The notes: a model not told the origin generated them from the sequence alone. Shown: positions 8,989-17,613, numbered from the stretch's first letter. The stretch is 64,000 nucleotides of DNA from Brevinematales bacterium (GCA_013177995.1 JABLXN010000023.1:1-64000); one strand, 5' to 3'. Translations and numbers: made by a program.

Positions 8989-9485
8989 CAGATCTCCTTG
9001 AGATATCGTTCCTGTTTAGAAACAATCACAAGAGTGGTAAGCGGCACCACCACAAGAATACACCCCAATCCCACAAGAACAGCCATCCAGAAAGATCCCC
9101 ATCCAGAAGGAGAAGGTCCCCACTTCTGAACGATGGCCACGCCTTTTATCCCTATACCCACAGCCACTCCTAAGATATATGGCACAAGTATTTCCAGAAG
9201 CATATTAGCGACTAAAAAAAGATGAGATGCCCCTAAAGAACGCAAGAGAACCACCGTGGAACGACTCTCAAGATGCGCTTTGAGATTGATGATAATCACT
9301 TCTATACCCAAGAACAACAAAACCAATAACCACCACGTTTCCCCTGATGGCATCTCACTCAACCAGAAGAGCATCCCACCATTCACAAGCACAAGGAGCA
9401 CTCTCCATAACCACATCTTGCGAAAACGCCGAAAGGCCAACCATACAAGATTTGCCCAGAATATCAGAAACGACTGTTCTTTCAC
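8988..9485 (-). CDS. Short FtsX-like membrane protein, partner of the ATPase
   Basis: A GTG start at 9485 sits behind AGGAGGAATAAG. The 165-residue product has four predicted membrane helices. The stretch VVLLRSLGASHLFLVANMLL resembles the conserved cytoplasmic-loop/transmembrane region of FtsX and MacB permeases. The large periplasmic domain of those families is absent, and the length is about half of FtsX. It sits between the ATPase (1 bp overlap) and an unknown cytosolic protein (1 bp gap), so the three genes are one unit. Whether it works in cell division, lipoprotein release or another task is open. Confidence 0.72.
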   Translation of the reverse strand: MKEQSFLIFWANLVWLAFRRFRKMWLWRVLLVLVNGGMLFWLSEMPSGETWWLLVLLFLGIEVIIINLKAHLESRSTVVLLRSLGASHLFLVANMLLEILVPYILGVAVGIGIKGVAIVQKWGPSPSGWGSFWMAVLVGLGCILVVVPLTTLVIVSKQERYLKEI

Positions 9486-9486
9486 C

Positions 9487-10359
9487 TTATTCCTCCTGCC
9501 ACAAAAACTGGGAATACGCCTTCTTGATATTTTTCAGTATCTCCAGTTTCTGAGCAGGGTCAAACTTTTTTATAAACAGCATACGAGCATACCTATCGAA
9601 AGCCTTCACCTGAGCCAACACCCTCTTGTATTCATCATGGATCTCATCATCAACCACAAGAATGAGACCTATCTTTTTATCATTATACGTCGTGAGAAGT
9701 TTTCCAGACTCATTGATCGTATACACATCCCCTTCAGGATAAAAGTCCGGAGCAAGGGAAACCCCGAGTTTTTTACTCTCCACAAGAAGACTCACTACCT
9801 CAGTGAATTGCATGAACTTCTGTGGATACTTTGGATCCTTGGAATCAAGCAAAGAAAAAACGATAATCCCCGTTTCATCAATACGATAGTTGATAACGGC
9901 ATTTCGACTCAGTTTGGACTTGATGGTGTTCCAATCCTTATAGGAAAGTTCAGTCCCATAAGGCAAAACAGTCTCCAGTACACCCTGTGAATTCTTCTGG
10001 TAAAACTCATCAAGCACTATCACATGACGCTTCCTTTTGGCCATGGCATTGGCCCCATCCACCTGTTCAAGAAGCCTATCCATTTCAATGAGACTCTTCT
10101 GCCCTAAAGGAAGACGGTACTTCTCAGGAAAATTCGCCGCAAGTTTTGCAAAAAGACGATCCGTATAGACCACCTCGATTTCTCTCACCTGAGAATCGAC
10201 AAATAAATCATACTGAGAGGGATCAAAGCGCATACCGGCCGAGAGTTGAAGTACCTGAGCACCATGACGTAAATACACATCCTTCAGCAAAACAAGCGGC
10301 ACTTCTTCCGTTCCATACTTCTCACAGATGCGCATCGCTTCTTCAATAGTGATCCTCAT
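9487..10359 (-). CDS. Unrecognised soluble protein, first gene of the ABC unit
   Basis: The start at 10359 (290 aa) is preceded by GAGAGGTTC and excludes a 32-residue hydrophobic extension without a site. The product has no signal peptide or membrane segment. It is mixed alpha/beta: an N-terminal helix (RITIEEAMRICEKYG), a beta-rich part with VPLVLLKDVYLRHG, and later strands such as GIIVFSLLD and KIGLILVVDD. I do not recognise the family. Close linkage to the FtsX-like and ATPase genes suggests a shared role. Confidence 0.75.
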   Translation of the reverse strand: MRITIEEAMRICEKYGTEEVPLVLLKDVYLRHGAQVLQLSAGMRFDPSQYDLFVDSQVREIEVVYTDRLFAKLAANFPEKYRLPLGQKSLIEMDRLLEQVDGANAMAKRKRHVIVLDEFYQKNSQGVLETVLPYGTELSYKDWNTIKSKLSRNAVINYRIDETGIIVFSLLDSKDPKYPQKFMQFTEVVSLLVESKKLGVSLAPDFYPEGDVYTINESGKLLTTYNDKKIGLILVVDDEIHDEYKRVLAQVKAFDRYARMLFIKKFDPAQKLEILKNIKKAYSQFLWQEE

Positions 10360-10465
10360 GAACCTCTCCCTCTTTTCTTTGTATATGGTAAAGCCAAAAG
10401 AAAAAAAAGTCAATACGAGGGAAATTCTTGTCTCGCCACTCACAAGAAAGGTCAAAATACCCTTT

Positions 10466-10520
10466 GGCTATCACCTTGTTTCAGCAAAACACCCTCCTCT
10501 CGCTGAAATAAGGTCATAGC
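10466..10520. repeat. Inverted pair of the 20 bp GCTGAAACAAGG repeat
   Basis: GGCTATCACCTTGTTTCAGC (10466-10485) and its near inverse (10502-10520) flank a 16 nt loop, giving a long imperfect hairpin between two genes. The same unit recurs many times inside R2 elements. It has no T tract and is not a classical terminator. Confidence 0.75.
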
Positions 10521-10531
10521 TTTCTTCTTCC

Positions 10532-11689
10532 TTATTCCTTTGTGATAATTTTAATCTCCACACGACGATTCTTCGCCCTACCTTCCGCGGTGGTATTGCT
10601 GGCCACGGGTTTTGTATCCCCATAGCCGATATAAGAGATACGATCCTGACTCACCCCGCGCTGCAGAAGATAATCAGCAATGGCTTTTGCCCGAAGTTCA
10701 GAGAGTTTTTGGTTATAGGTAGGATTCCCTACAGAATCAGTATGACCGGAAACCACAATATCGAGTTTGGGATACTTCTTGAGCACCTCAGCTAACTGAT
10801 CCAGACCCTTTTCAAATTCCTTTCGAATGGTGGCTTTATCAAACTCAAAAAGGATATTCCCTAAATTCACAATAATCCCATCCACATCTTCACGGAGAGA
10901 AAGGGCCTCATTGGTTTTGACCGCCTGTTGAAGATCAGCCACAAGGTTGGTTTTCACCCCTTCCTCCTGAAGTACATCGACAAGCCCTTCTGATGTTCCT
11001 ACAAAACTCTGGCTTTCCCCATTGGCCAAAGTGATCATAAAATTATACTCTTCTACGTAATACCGAATCCCCTGACTTTGTCTATCCCAGTATAGTTTGA
11101 TGGTAGTCATTCCCGTATATGAGCGTATATACCTATCAGAAGGATAATAACGCACCTGATACATCACCTGAAAAACCGGATACGACACATTCTCCACCTT
11201 TTCCTCTCCAAGGTAAATATACTTCGCCTCAAAAGGAACCCGATAAAGCCGACCCTCTACGAGTTCCTGAGCTTCTTCCCCGGGGGCTGTCCACGTCATA
11301 CCAGGGACAAGATTCGTAGCCGGAAAAGTAGGTACTCCCCTTACCACGGGCATAACCACATCGGCGGGCACTATCATTCTTCCATAGGTATCTCGCTGAA
11401 AACGGCTATCATAGATATTCTTGAGCTGGAAAGCCTCATAACGATCCACATCCTTCAGATAATACTCATATTTTCCACGACAATAAGCCCATACCCCATC
11501 GTTACTCAAAACCTCAATCACTGCCTTGTGAAGTTGTTCAAGATTCGCCGCAACCTTATCATTCACATATACCGTTTGTTTCACAAAATTTTTGAAACGA
11601 TACTTTGTTCCTACTGTCTGATTGAAACGAAACTCTTCAGCAAAAAAAAGCATCGGAAGAAAAATGCCTACGACTATCCATCTCTTCAT
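10532..11689 (-). CDS. OmpA-family outer membrane/peptidoglycan-binding protein
   Basis: The 385-residue protein begins with a signal peptide (MKRWIVVGIFLPMLFFAEE) behind AAAGGAGAAAACG. A beta-rich N-terminal part of about 250 residues is followed by an OmpA C-terminal domain (about 270-382) with NILFEFDKATI, the GHTDSVG motif and the LSELRAKAIADYL helix, ending in AKNRRVEI. This domain binds diaminopimelate in the cell wall. The N-terminal part is not a classical eight-strand barrel that I recognise, so it could be periplasmic. Confidence 0.88.
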   Translation of the reverse strand: MKRWIVVGIFLPMLFFAEEFRFNQTVGTKYRFKNFVKQTVYVNDKVAANLEQLHKAVIEVLSNDGVWAYCRGKYEYYLKDVDRYEAFQLKNIYDSRFQRDTYGRMIVPADVVMPVVRGVPTFPATNLVPGMTWTAPGEEAQELVEGRLYRVPFEAKYIYLGEEKVENVSYPVFQVMYQVRYYPSDRYIRSYTGMTTIKLYWDRQSQGIRYYVEEYNFMITLANGESQSFVGTSEGLVDVLQEEGVKTNLVADLQQAVKTNEALSLREDVDGIIVNLGNILFEFDKATIRKEFEKGLDQLAEVLKKYPKLDIVVSGHTDSVGNPTYNQKLSELRAKAIADYLLQRGVSQDRISYIGYGDTKPVASNTTAEGRAKNRRVEIKIITKE

Positions 11690-11798
11690 CGTTTTCTCCT
11701 TTCATTTACAATATCGGCAAAAAAATCTCTTCTCATAACCTGCCAAACTTCTCTGAAGAAAAACTTTTCTCACTTATGAAACTCTCTTCTAAAAAATA

Positions 11799-11830
11799 AA
11801 AAAGGGACTATCACAGGATAGCCCCTTTTT
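11799..11830 (-). terminator. acpP terminator
   Basis: The stem GGGGCTATC/GATAGTCCC (one G:U pair on the minus strand) is followed by a T tract on the minus strand. On the plus strand the same pair is an A:C mismatch, which supports the minus orientation. Confidence 0.7.
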
Positions 11831-11844
11831 ACTCACACGACAAG

Positions 11845-12078
11845 TTATTGGTGAGACTTGATATAATTCACAGCATCACCAACCGTCTTAATCTTGGCTG
11901 CCTCTTCATCAGGAATATCAATGCCAAACTCTTCTTCAAGGGCCATAACAAGATCCACAGTATCAAGAGAGTCTGCACCGAGATCCTCAACAAAAGAAGC
12001 CTCCATCTTCACGGCGGATTCATCAACGCCGAGCTTATCGACGATGATTTCCTTCACCTTGTCAAAAACATCAGCCAT
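11845..12078 (-). CDS. acpP: Acyl carrier protein
   Basis: The 77-residue acidic protein carries the growing acyl chain in fatty acid synthesis. The phosphopantetheine site is the Ser of GADSLDTV (about residue 37), in the usual context [23 protein letters not shown]. The start at 12078 follows GGAGGTAGTT. It stands alone rather than beside fabF or rnc, with its own promoter and terminator. Confidence 0.97.
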   Translation of the reverse strand: MADVFDKVKEIIVDKLGVDESAVKMEASFVEDLGADSLDTVDLVMALEEEFGIDIPDEEAAKIKTVGDAVNYIKSHQ

Positions 12079-12144
12079 AACTACCTCCACTTTCTATGTC
12101 TATATTGAGATATTCCTGTACCTATCACCATGATTTATGCCATT

Positions 12145-12173
12145 ATTTTAGCGAAACGAAAAGTCTTTGTCAA
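12145..12173 (-). promoter_or_regulatory. acpP promoter
   Basis: On the minus strand TTGACA (12173-12168) and TAAAAT (12150-12145) are separated by 17 bp, about 65 bp upstream of the acpP start. Confidence 0.75.
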
Positions 12174-12199
12174 GTTTTTTTTCAACTTAAAATTTTTTT

Positions 12200-12974
12200 C
12201 GTTTTACATTCATACAGACGGTTATCTTCACACAAAAACTGAATACCCGTTTAACCTTCTTTTTTCTTTCAGTTTGGGGCTCTTTTTGTTGCCCATCTTC
12301 CTTATTTTCACGAAGTGCTCCCGCGCGGAGCAAAAGGGACGCTGTCCTCGTCGCATGCTACGCATGCGCCTCGGACGGATAGTGCGCCGCTTTTGCGGAC
12401 AAGCAAGGGACTTTTTCTTTTCAGGGGAAGTCCTTCCTCCGTGGGCGACATTGCCTCGTCCTCGGAACTTCGGCAACCACAACTCGTCTTACTGAACCTT
12501 GCCCCCAACTTTATAAACTTTACAAACTTTCAACTTTCAACTGATACGCACCCTCACTTCGGAAGGACTTCCCCCTTTCGGCAAAAGACACACGACCGCA
12601 AAAGTGGCCCGGTGGATACTGAGCGAAGTCGAAGTGGGGTACAGAAAAAAAGGGTGATGAAAGAGCAAGCTATTCTCTTACCAGCCCGCGTGGCTTGTTT
12701 TCTCATAGGGGCTTTTTAGATATGGCACCGCGGTAGGGGCTATGGCGATATTTCAGCAAGAAAGAAACTTTCCGAGACACCAGGGCCCAGGGCTATGACC
12801 TTGTTTCAGCAAAGAACAATGGTTTAACTGAAACAGGGTAATACCCCTATCTTATCGTTATATTTTTTCAAGCACGACTCTTTTTTCAATAGGTACCAGA
12901 ACAGAAAGCTTTTGAGTTATTTCCCTTCACAGGAAATGTGAAAATAGCTAGTCAGTTTCATATGTGGAACGACA
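12200..12974 (-). repeat. R2 long repeat element, copy A
   Basis: Read on the minus strand this ~775 bp block begins with TGTCGTTCCACAT (12974) and ends near ATGAATGTAAAACG (12200). It aligns along most of its length with copy C at 50787-51970: the GAAACTGA...TATTTTCAC block, the GGCTATGACCTTGTTTCAGC hairpin pairs, a TTCTGTACCCCAC stretch, the GCATGC-TAC-GCATGC palindrome (about 12354) and the GGGTATTCAG right end. It contains one inverse copy of CTTCGACTTCGCTCAG (12616-12631). No convincing protein is encoded. Confidence 0.75.
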
Positions 12975-13013
12975 ACATGTGGAACGTCCCCCTTCTTCAA
13001 AAACCTTTTCTTT

Positions 13014-13042
13014 TTGACATTTTCCTCTCTTTCTCCTACAAT
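13014..13042 (+). promoter_or_regulatory. metE promoter
   Basis: TTGACA (13014-13019) and TACAAT (13037-13042) have a 17 bp spacer. Transcription should begin at about 13049, right at the start of the cobalamin riboswitch. Confidence 0.85.
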
Positions 13043-13044
13043 AA

Positions 13045-13204
13045 AACCATCAGGTGGCGAAAGCCTCAAAAAGGAAGTCCGGTGAAAATCCGGCGCAGCC
13101 CCCGCTACTGTAAGGCAGACGAAATCCACAGATGCCACTGGGAAACCGGGAAGGCGTGGAGAGTAGGATGAAGCCAAGCCAGGAGACTTGCCTGAAAATC
13201 CACG
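13045..13204 (+). ncRNA. Cobalamin (B12) riboswitch
   Basis: The conserved core is easy to read: GGTGGCGAAAGCCTC at the 5' stem, AAGTCCGGTGAAAATCCGG, GCAGCCCCCGCTACTGT, and the B12 box GCCACTGGGAAACCGGGAAG, closed by CCAGGAGACTTGCCTG. In this class adenosyl- or other cobalamins lower expression of the downstream gene. That suits metE, which is dispensable when B12 allows MetH to work. About 110 nt separate the aptamer from the ATG. I see no strong intrinsic terminator there, so control of translation or Rho is possible. Confidence 0.95.
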
Positions 13205-13317
13205 AACGGAGGGTTCGACTATGGTCTCTCTTTCTCCTTAAACTTTTCCCTTTTTTCTTCTCTTCCAGGTTTTTCGCTGGTGTTGTCTTTTGTATTCTCT
13301 TCAAAAAGGAGGATTGT

Positions 13318-15552
13318 ATGCGTATTACCGTTGTAGGTTTTCCCAGAATTGGACGAAATCGAGAATGGAAAAAAGCCCTTGAAGAATACTGGGCTAAACA
13401 TATCTCCCAGGAAGAATTTTTCACTCAGGCTTACGCCCTTCAAAAACAACATCTCGCCATGATGTCTTCTCTGGACGAAATTCCCCTTGATTTTGCCCTG
13501 TATGATCATATGCTTGAAACCTGTTTTCTCCTCGGGGTTATTCCTGAGAGTGTCTCTTCCCTCCCTCTCTCATCTCTTGATAAGTATTTTGCTTTAGCAC
13601 GAGGGTTTCAATCAGATACCATGGATATCAAGGCCTGGCCTATGAAAAAATGGTTTTTCACCAATTACCACTATGTGGTTCCCAAGCTCACTCCGGAGAT
13701 CTGCTGGAAACCTGATCTTTCCTTTCTCTCCCAGAAAATACAATTGGCTTCCGAAGAAAAGAGGCCTACCAGAATCACTCTCGTAGGACCTTACACCTTC
13801 TACAAACTCAGCCGAAGAGAAAACCTTTCTGAAACACTTCTCAGAGAAAGACTTCTTGCCGCTTACCAGAAACTCCTTGACTCCTATGCTACTCTTCTCT
13901 GGCAATTAGACGAACCCGCCTTAGTTATGGATATGAATGCCCATGAAAAAGAAGTCTTTTCTTTTTTCTACCAGCAACTTGCTCCCTCCTATGGGAAATC
14001 TCTCCATCTTCAAACCTACTTTGGCGACATTCGAGATATCTACCAAGAGGTTATCTCTCTCCCTATTCATAGCATAGGCTTGGATTTTGTCGATGGAAAG
14101 CAAAACCTCTCCCTCCTTGAACAGTATGGCTTCCCAGCGGACAAAATTCTGTATGCCGGTATTCTTTCAGGTCGAAACATCTGGAAGTCTGATATGACCA
14201 CTCTTTCCCGCCTTTTGAACTCTCTTTGTCGCTACACGAAACCCGAAAATATCATGGTTTCTACCTCCTGCTCTCTTCTCCATGTGCCCTATACTCTTGA
14301 AGGAGAAACCCTCCCCACCACTGGAGGAAACCATTTCTCCTTTGCCCTTGAAAAAATAGAAGAACTCAAACAAATCGCCTCTCAATACAATACTCAAAGC
14401 CCTTCTGAGTATCTCCAGACTCATGCTTCGTCTCCATCTTCTTCTCTAAGTCCTGAACTTCAAAAGGCGATAGAAAGTCTCGGTGATAACGCTTTCAATC
14501 GTCGTCTCCCAGTTGAAGAGAGACTTCCTCTCCAAAAGCAACTTCTCAAACTTCCGCTTTTTCCAACGACAACCATTGGATCTTTCCCTCAAACCAGAGA
14601 ACTCAGAAAAATCCGAAAAGCCTACCAGGAAGGCAATTTATCGCACAAGGAGTACGAAGAACACCTCCGCCACATGATTCGGGAGTGTATAACCAGACAG
14701 GAAGAAATAGGCTTAGATGTTCTCGTTCATGGGGAATATGAACGAAACGACATGGTAGAATATTTTGCTCATTTTCTGAGTGGTTTCTGGACCACAAAAA
14801 ATGGATGGGTACAATCCTATGGCTCCAGAGCAACAAAACCACCGATTATTTATGGAAATATCAAGCGACTCAAAGCCATGACGGTTCCCTGGATAACGTA
14901 TGCCCAATCCCTCACAAAAAAACCCATGAAAGCCATTTTGACCGGACCTATTACTATCATCAACTGGTCTTTTTGTCGCGAAGATATCTCTCTTCGTGAA
15001 ATTGCGTATCAGATAGCGTTAGCTTTGAGAGAAGAGATCGATGAACTCCAGAAGGAGAGCATTCCTATCATTCAAGTCGATGAAGCCGCTCTGAGAGAAA
15101 AACTCCCTCTCAGAAAAAAAGACTGGAAGGAATATTTGGAGATAGCCACTTCTGCCTTCAGGCTTGCCACAAGTGGCATAAAACCAGAAGTACAACTCCA
15201 TACCCACATGTGCTACAGTGAGTTTTCAGAAATCGCTGACGCCATTGAAGCTATGGATGCTGATGTTTTGACCATTGAAGCCTCACGCTCTGACCTTGAT
15301 GTCATTGAATCACTTCGTACCTATAGCCAGAAAAGAGACATTGGGCCAGGGGTGTACGACATTCACTCACCCCGTATCCCTTCAGAAGAAGAAATATCGA
15401 CTACTATCCAGAAACTCCTTACCGTTATACCTGCCGAACACCTCTGGATAAACCCAGACTGTGGGCTCAAGACCCGTCAGGAACACGAAGCCTATGAAAG
15501 TCTTTCCCATATGGTGAAGGCAGCACAAAAACTTCGCTCTACCCTACCCTAA
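13318..15552 (+). CDS. metE: Cobalamin-independent methionine synthase
   Basis: The enzyme transfers a methyl group from 5-methyl-tetrahydrofolate (polyglutamate) to homocysteine. At 744 residues it has full MetE length, with the N-terminal domain beginning VVGFPRIGRNREWK. The C-terminal catalytic domain starts near residue 415 (TTTIGSFPQTRELR). Zinc ligands are visible in LHTHMCYSEF (about 624-633) and NPDCGLKTR (about 712). The start at 13318 follows AAAAAGGAGGATTGT; an in-frame extension back to 13132 runs through the riboswitch and is not real. Regulation by the upstream B12 riboswitch predicts that the genome also has a B12-dependent MetH. Confidence 0.96.
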   Translation: MRITVVGFPRIGRNREWKKALEEYWAKHISQEEFFTQAYALQKQHLAMMSSLDEIPLDFALYDHMLETCFLLGVIPESVSSLPLSSLDKYFALARGFQSDTMDIKAWPMKKWFFTNYHYVVPKLTPEICWKPDLSFLSQKIQLASEEKRPTRITLVGPYTFYKLSRRENLSETLLRERLLAAYQKLLDSYATLLWQLDEPALVMDMNAHEKEVFSFFYQQLAPSYGKSLHLQTYFGDIRDIYQEVISLPIHSIGLDFVDGKQNLSLLEQYGFPADKILYAGILSGRNIWKSDMTTLSRLLNSLCRYTKPENIMVSTSCSLLHVPYTLEGETLPTTGGNHFSFALEKIEELKQIASQYNTQSPSEYLQTHASSPSSSLSPELQKAIESLGDNAFNRRLPVEERLPLQKQLLKLPLFPTTTIGSFPQTRELRKIRKAYQEGNLSHKEYEEHLRHMIRECITRQEEIGLDVLVHGEYERNDMVEYFAHFLSGFWTTKNGWVQSYGSRATKPPIIYGNIKRLKAMTVPWITYAQSLTKKPMKAILTGPITIINWSFCREDISLREIAYQIALALREEIDELQKESIPIIQVDEAALREKLPLRKKDWKEYLEIATSAFRLATSGIKPEVQLHTHMCYSEFSEIADAIEAMDADVLTIEASRSDLDVIESLRTYSQKRDIGPGVYDIHSPRIPSEEEISTTIQKLLTVIPAEHLWINPDCGLKTRQEHEAYESLSHMVKAAQKLRSTLP

Positions 15553-15556
15553 CTCC

Positions 15557-16240
15557 TCACAGGGGAGGGGAATTTCCCCTCCCCCGAACATAACGCTCTC
15601 GAATAATCCTTTCGATTTCCAAAACCTTTTGTTTCCGCTTCTCAAGAGAAAGCGCTTCCTCTCCTATAGAGAAGGACTCCCCAACCAGAATCCTACGTGA
15701 AGAAGGACAAATAGCCACAGGAATCACACGAAGGGGTTTTCCTGTTTTCTCCCAGTACAAAGCAGCTAATTTCAAAAAACCATGTCTCAAAGGAGCAACT
15801 CCCTCCTTCGTTGGCTGAGAAGCCTCTTCAGCAAATACCACCACCTTTCCCCCTCCAAGAAGTACCTTGAGACTCCTTTCCATAGTGAGTGTTATCAAAC
15901 GACTTTTTCTATAGACAGGAATGCACCCTAAAAATCTCAAAAAAGGAACCACGATCAAAGCAAGACACAAGGAAACCGCTTTGCCTATACTCCCCTTGAG
16001 GTGCATCTCCTTTTTGACAAAATCTTCAAATAGGTAGAGAGGGGCTTTTCTGAGCGTAAGCATTTCCGAAACAATCCAGGGAAAAAGCCTTTCAGGCCAG
16101 AAAGAGAGAAGCCACACAGGGCCAATAGATCCCACATGATTGGAAACAACAAGAGCAGGCTCTCCCAACAAAAGCCCTTTTTCCTCAATTTTCACTTCTG
16201 GAAGAAAAAAACGAAAAAGATGCTGGAATAATCTCCACAT
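15557..16240 (-). CDS. PlsC-like acyltransferase of the NHxGxxGP type
   Basis: I choose the ATG at 16240 (227 aa); in-frame starts at 16288 and 16312 would add a hydrophobic or R1-derived N-terminus. The glycerophosphate acyltransferase fold is suggested by ALVVSNHVGSIGPVW (motif I), a second block GCIPVYRKS and motif III VVFAEEASQP. The usual NHxxxxD reads NHVGSIG, so the catalytic Asp is replaced by Gly. From memory, a bacterial subfamily with NHxGxxGP exists. The role is presumably lipid acylation, but the acceptor is unknown. The gene is convergent with metE, 4 bp apart; its last codons lie in a GGGGAGGGG/CCCCTCCCC hairpin. Confidence 0.75.
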   Translation of the reverse strand: MWRLFQHLFRFFLPEVKIEEKGLLLGEPALVVSNHVGSIGPVWLLSFWPERLFPWIVSEMLTLRKAPLYLFEDFVKKEMHLKGSIGKAVSLCLALIVVPFLRFLGCIPVYRKSRLITLTMERSLKVLLGGGKVVVFAEEASQPTKEGVAPLRHGFLKLAALYWEKTGKPLRVIPVAICPSSRRILVGESFSIGEEALSLEKRKQKVLEIERIIRERYVRGRGNSPPL

Positions 16241-16297
16241 AAAAACATCCCTTTTTCCTATCGACAAAAATACCAAAATCTCAAGCATCTTTATTAT

Positions 16298-16327
16298 GAG
16301 ACCTTTGCACACCCGTCCAAGGGTCTC
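16298..16327 (+). repeat. R1 minimal derivative (30 bp, both ends only)
   Basis: GAGACCTTTGCAC and CCAAGGGTCTC are joined with almost nothing between. The flanks ATTAT | element | ATTAT form an exact 5 bp direct duplication. This looks like an R1 element that lost its interior, or an excision product. Confidence 0.8.
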
Positions 16328-16430
16328 ATTATTTCTTTTATTCCTGTTAATTTGCTAAATTTTCCCATTCTATTTCAGTTTATTCTCTTTTTTTCCGTAT
16401 ATATTGTGAGAAGGCTTCAGGAGGCGCATA

Positions 16431-17570
16431 ATGAAAAAAACTTTCATGGAAAAGATGTTTTTCCTCTTCATAACCACTTTTTTGACCGGATGTGATTTAA
16501 TCTTGGGTCCCCTTGCTTCTTTAAGCCTGGAAGCGGCTATGAACGGCAAATGGGAGAAAATTGATGTAGGCGAATGGAGAGGCACTATATACACGATAAA
16601 CACAACGATGGTTCATGGGATCCAGGTCTATGCCCTCAAAACAGATCCATCACCACAATTCATTGTATATTATCTTTACCAAAACACCTACGATTATCCT
16701 CGTTATCTCAACATTCACAATCAAAATCAGGTGGACACTATTGATGAATATTTATCAGGTTCAGGTGCCATAGTTCCTACTCCACGTCTTTTTGTTGACA
16801 AGAACCAGGAAAAAATCCTGTTTTGTGCCATCGCTCCTTCTGATAAATGGACAGTAACCTTCTACGATCTTTCTAAATATTCTTATCCCGCAGGAGAAGA
16901 AGTACAAAAAATATGCTCTCTAGGCGACATTCTTCTCTATACTTCTCCCACCAGAGTACAAGGATTAAAACTCAACGGATCTCCCGCCTTTGGTATTCTC
17001 GTAAGTAAAATTCCTTCTCTTGCCTCAATTGACAATCCTGAAGTCAAAGAAAAATTAGGAGTTATGCTTCTCACCAACGAAAACACGATGACTCTTCAAT
17101 TTTTTAGCCAGAATGGTGCCATTCTCCCCGAGAAGAATTTAACTCTCCCTACCAACGGAAATGGGGTATTTGTCCGTGGCGTAGGCATAGGAGAATCTCT
17201 CTTTCTCTTAGCTCAGGCTCCAACGGGTCTCCGTATTAACCTATGGCACATGACCAATAACCAGTGGAAATCGGTAGATTCATTTCCGATCATGTCACTT
17301 GCCGAAATTCAGTCCCTCGCCGATATCATAGTCGTCGGAAGCCAGGCTCTCTTTGTAGCCACTGCAGCAGGAGAAAAAACCATAGAAATCCATGCCTATA
17401 CCTATACCCACAATTCTCTCAAAAAGATCTGTGTCCAAACTCTTTCTACTTCAGATCCTATTGAAGGACTTGATTTCTTCTATGATAAGGTAAGAGAAGC
17501 TCTGCTACTTGGGGTACTCCAGAACATCGGAGATGGCTTCAAAGTTTCCTATTTCAAACTCCCCATCTGA
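16431..17570 (+). CDS. Unknown lipoprotein
   Basis: The 379-residue protein has a lipoprotein signal with lipobox LTGC (Cys at about residue 21) and a good site AGGAGGCGCATA before the ATG. The mature part is rich in short beta strands with recurring patterns such as KILFCAIAPSDKWTVTFYDL and ALFVATAAGEKTIEIHAYTY, which suggests a beta-propeller-like fold. I do not recognise the family. It stands alone, with a bidirectional terminator after it. Confidence 0.8.
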   Translation: MKKTFMEKMFFLFITTFLTGCDLILGPLASLSLEAAMNGKWEKIDVGEWRGTIYTINTTMVHGIQVYALKTDPSPQFIVYYLYQNTYDYPRYLNIHNQNQVDTIDEYLSGSGAIVPTPRLFVDKNQEKILFCAIAPSDKWTVTFYDLSKYSYPAGEEVQKICSLGDILLYTSPTRVQGLKLNGSPAFGILVSKIPSLASIDNPEVKEKLGVMLLTNENTMTLQFFSQNGAILPEKNLTLPTNGNGVFVRGVGIGESLFLLAQAPTGLRINLWHMTNNQWKSVDSFPIMSLAEIQSLADIIVVGSQALFVATAAGEKTIEIHAYTYTHNSLKKICVQTLSTSDPIEGLDFFYDKVREALLLGVLQNIGDGFKVSYFKLPI

Positions 17571-17582
17571 GAGAAAACAAAA

Positions 17583-17606
17583 AGCCCCTCTCATGAGAGA
17601 GGGGCT
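17583..17606. terminator. Bidirectional terminator
   Basis: AGCCCCTCTC-ATGA-GAGAGGGGCT is a perfect stem. T-rich stretches lie on both outer sides (TGTCTCTTT on plus, TTTTGTTTT on minus), between the convergent lipoprotein and aminotransferase genes. Confidence 0.85.
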
Positions 17607-17613
17607 TGTCTCT

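Noticed and set aside
10466-10520. Hairpin as an intrinsic terminator
   Set aside because: The stem is long, but no T tract follows on either strand. It is better explained as the interspersed repeat.
13132-13317. N-terminal extension of metE
   Set aside because: It lies in the cobalamin riboswitch and leader. The ATG at 13318 has a strong ribosome-binding site.
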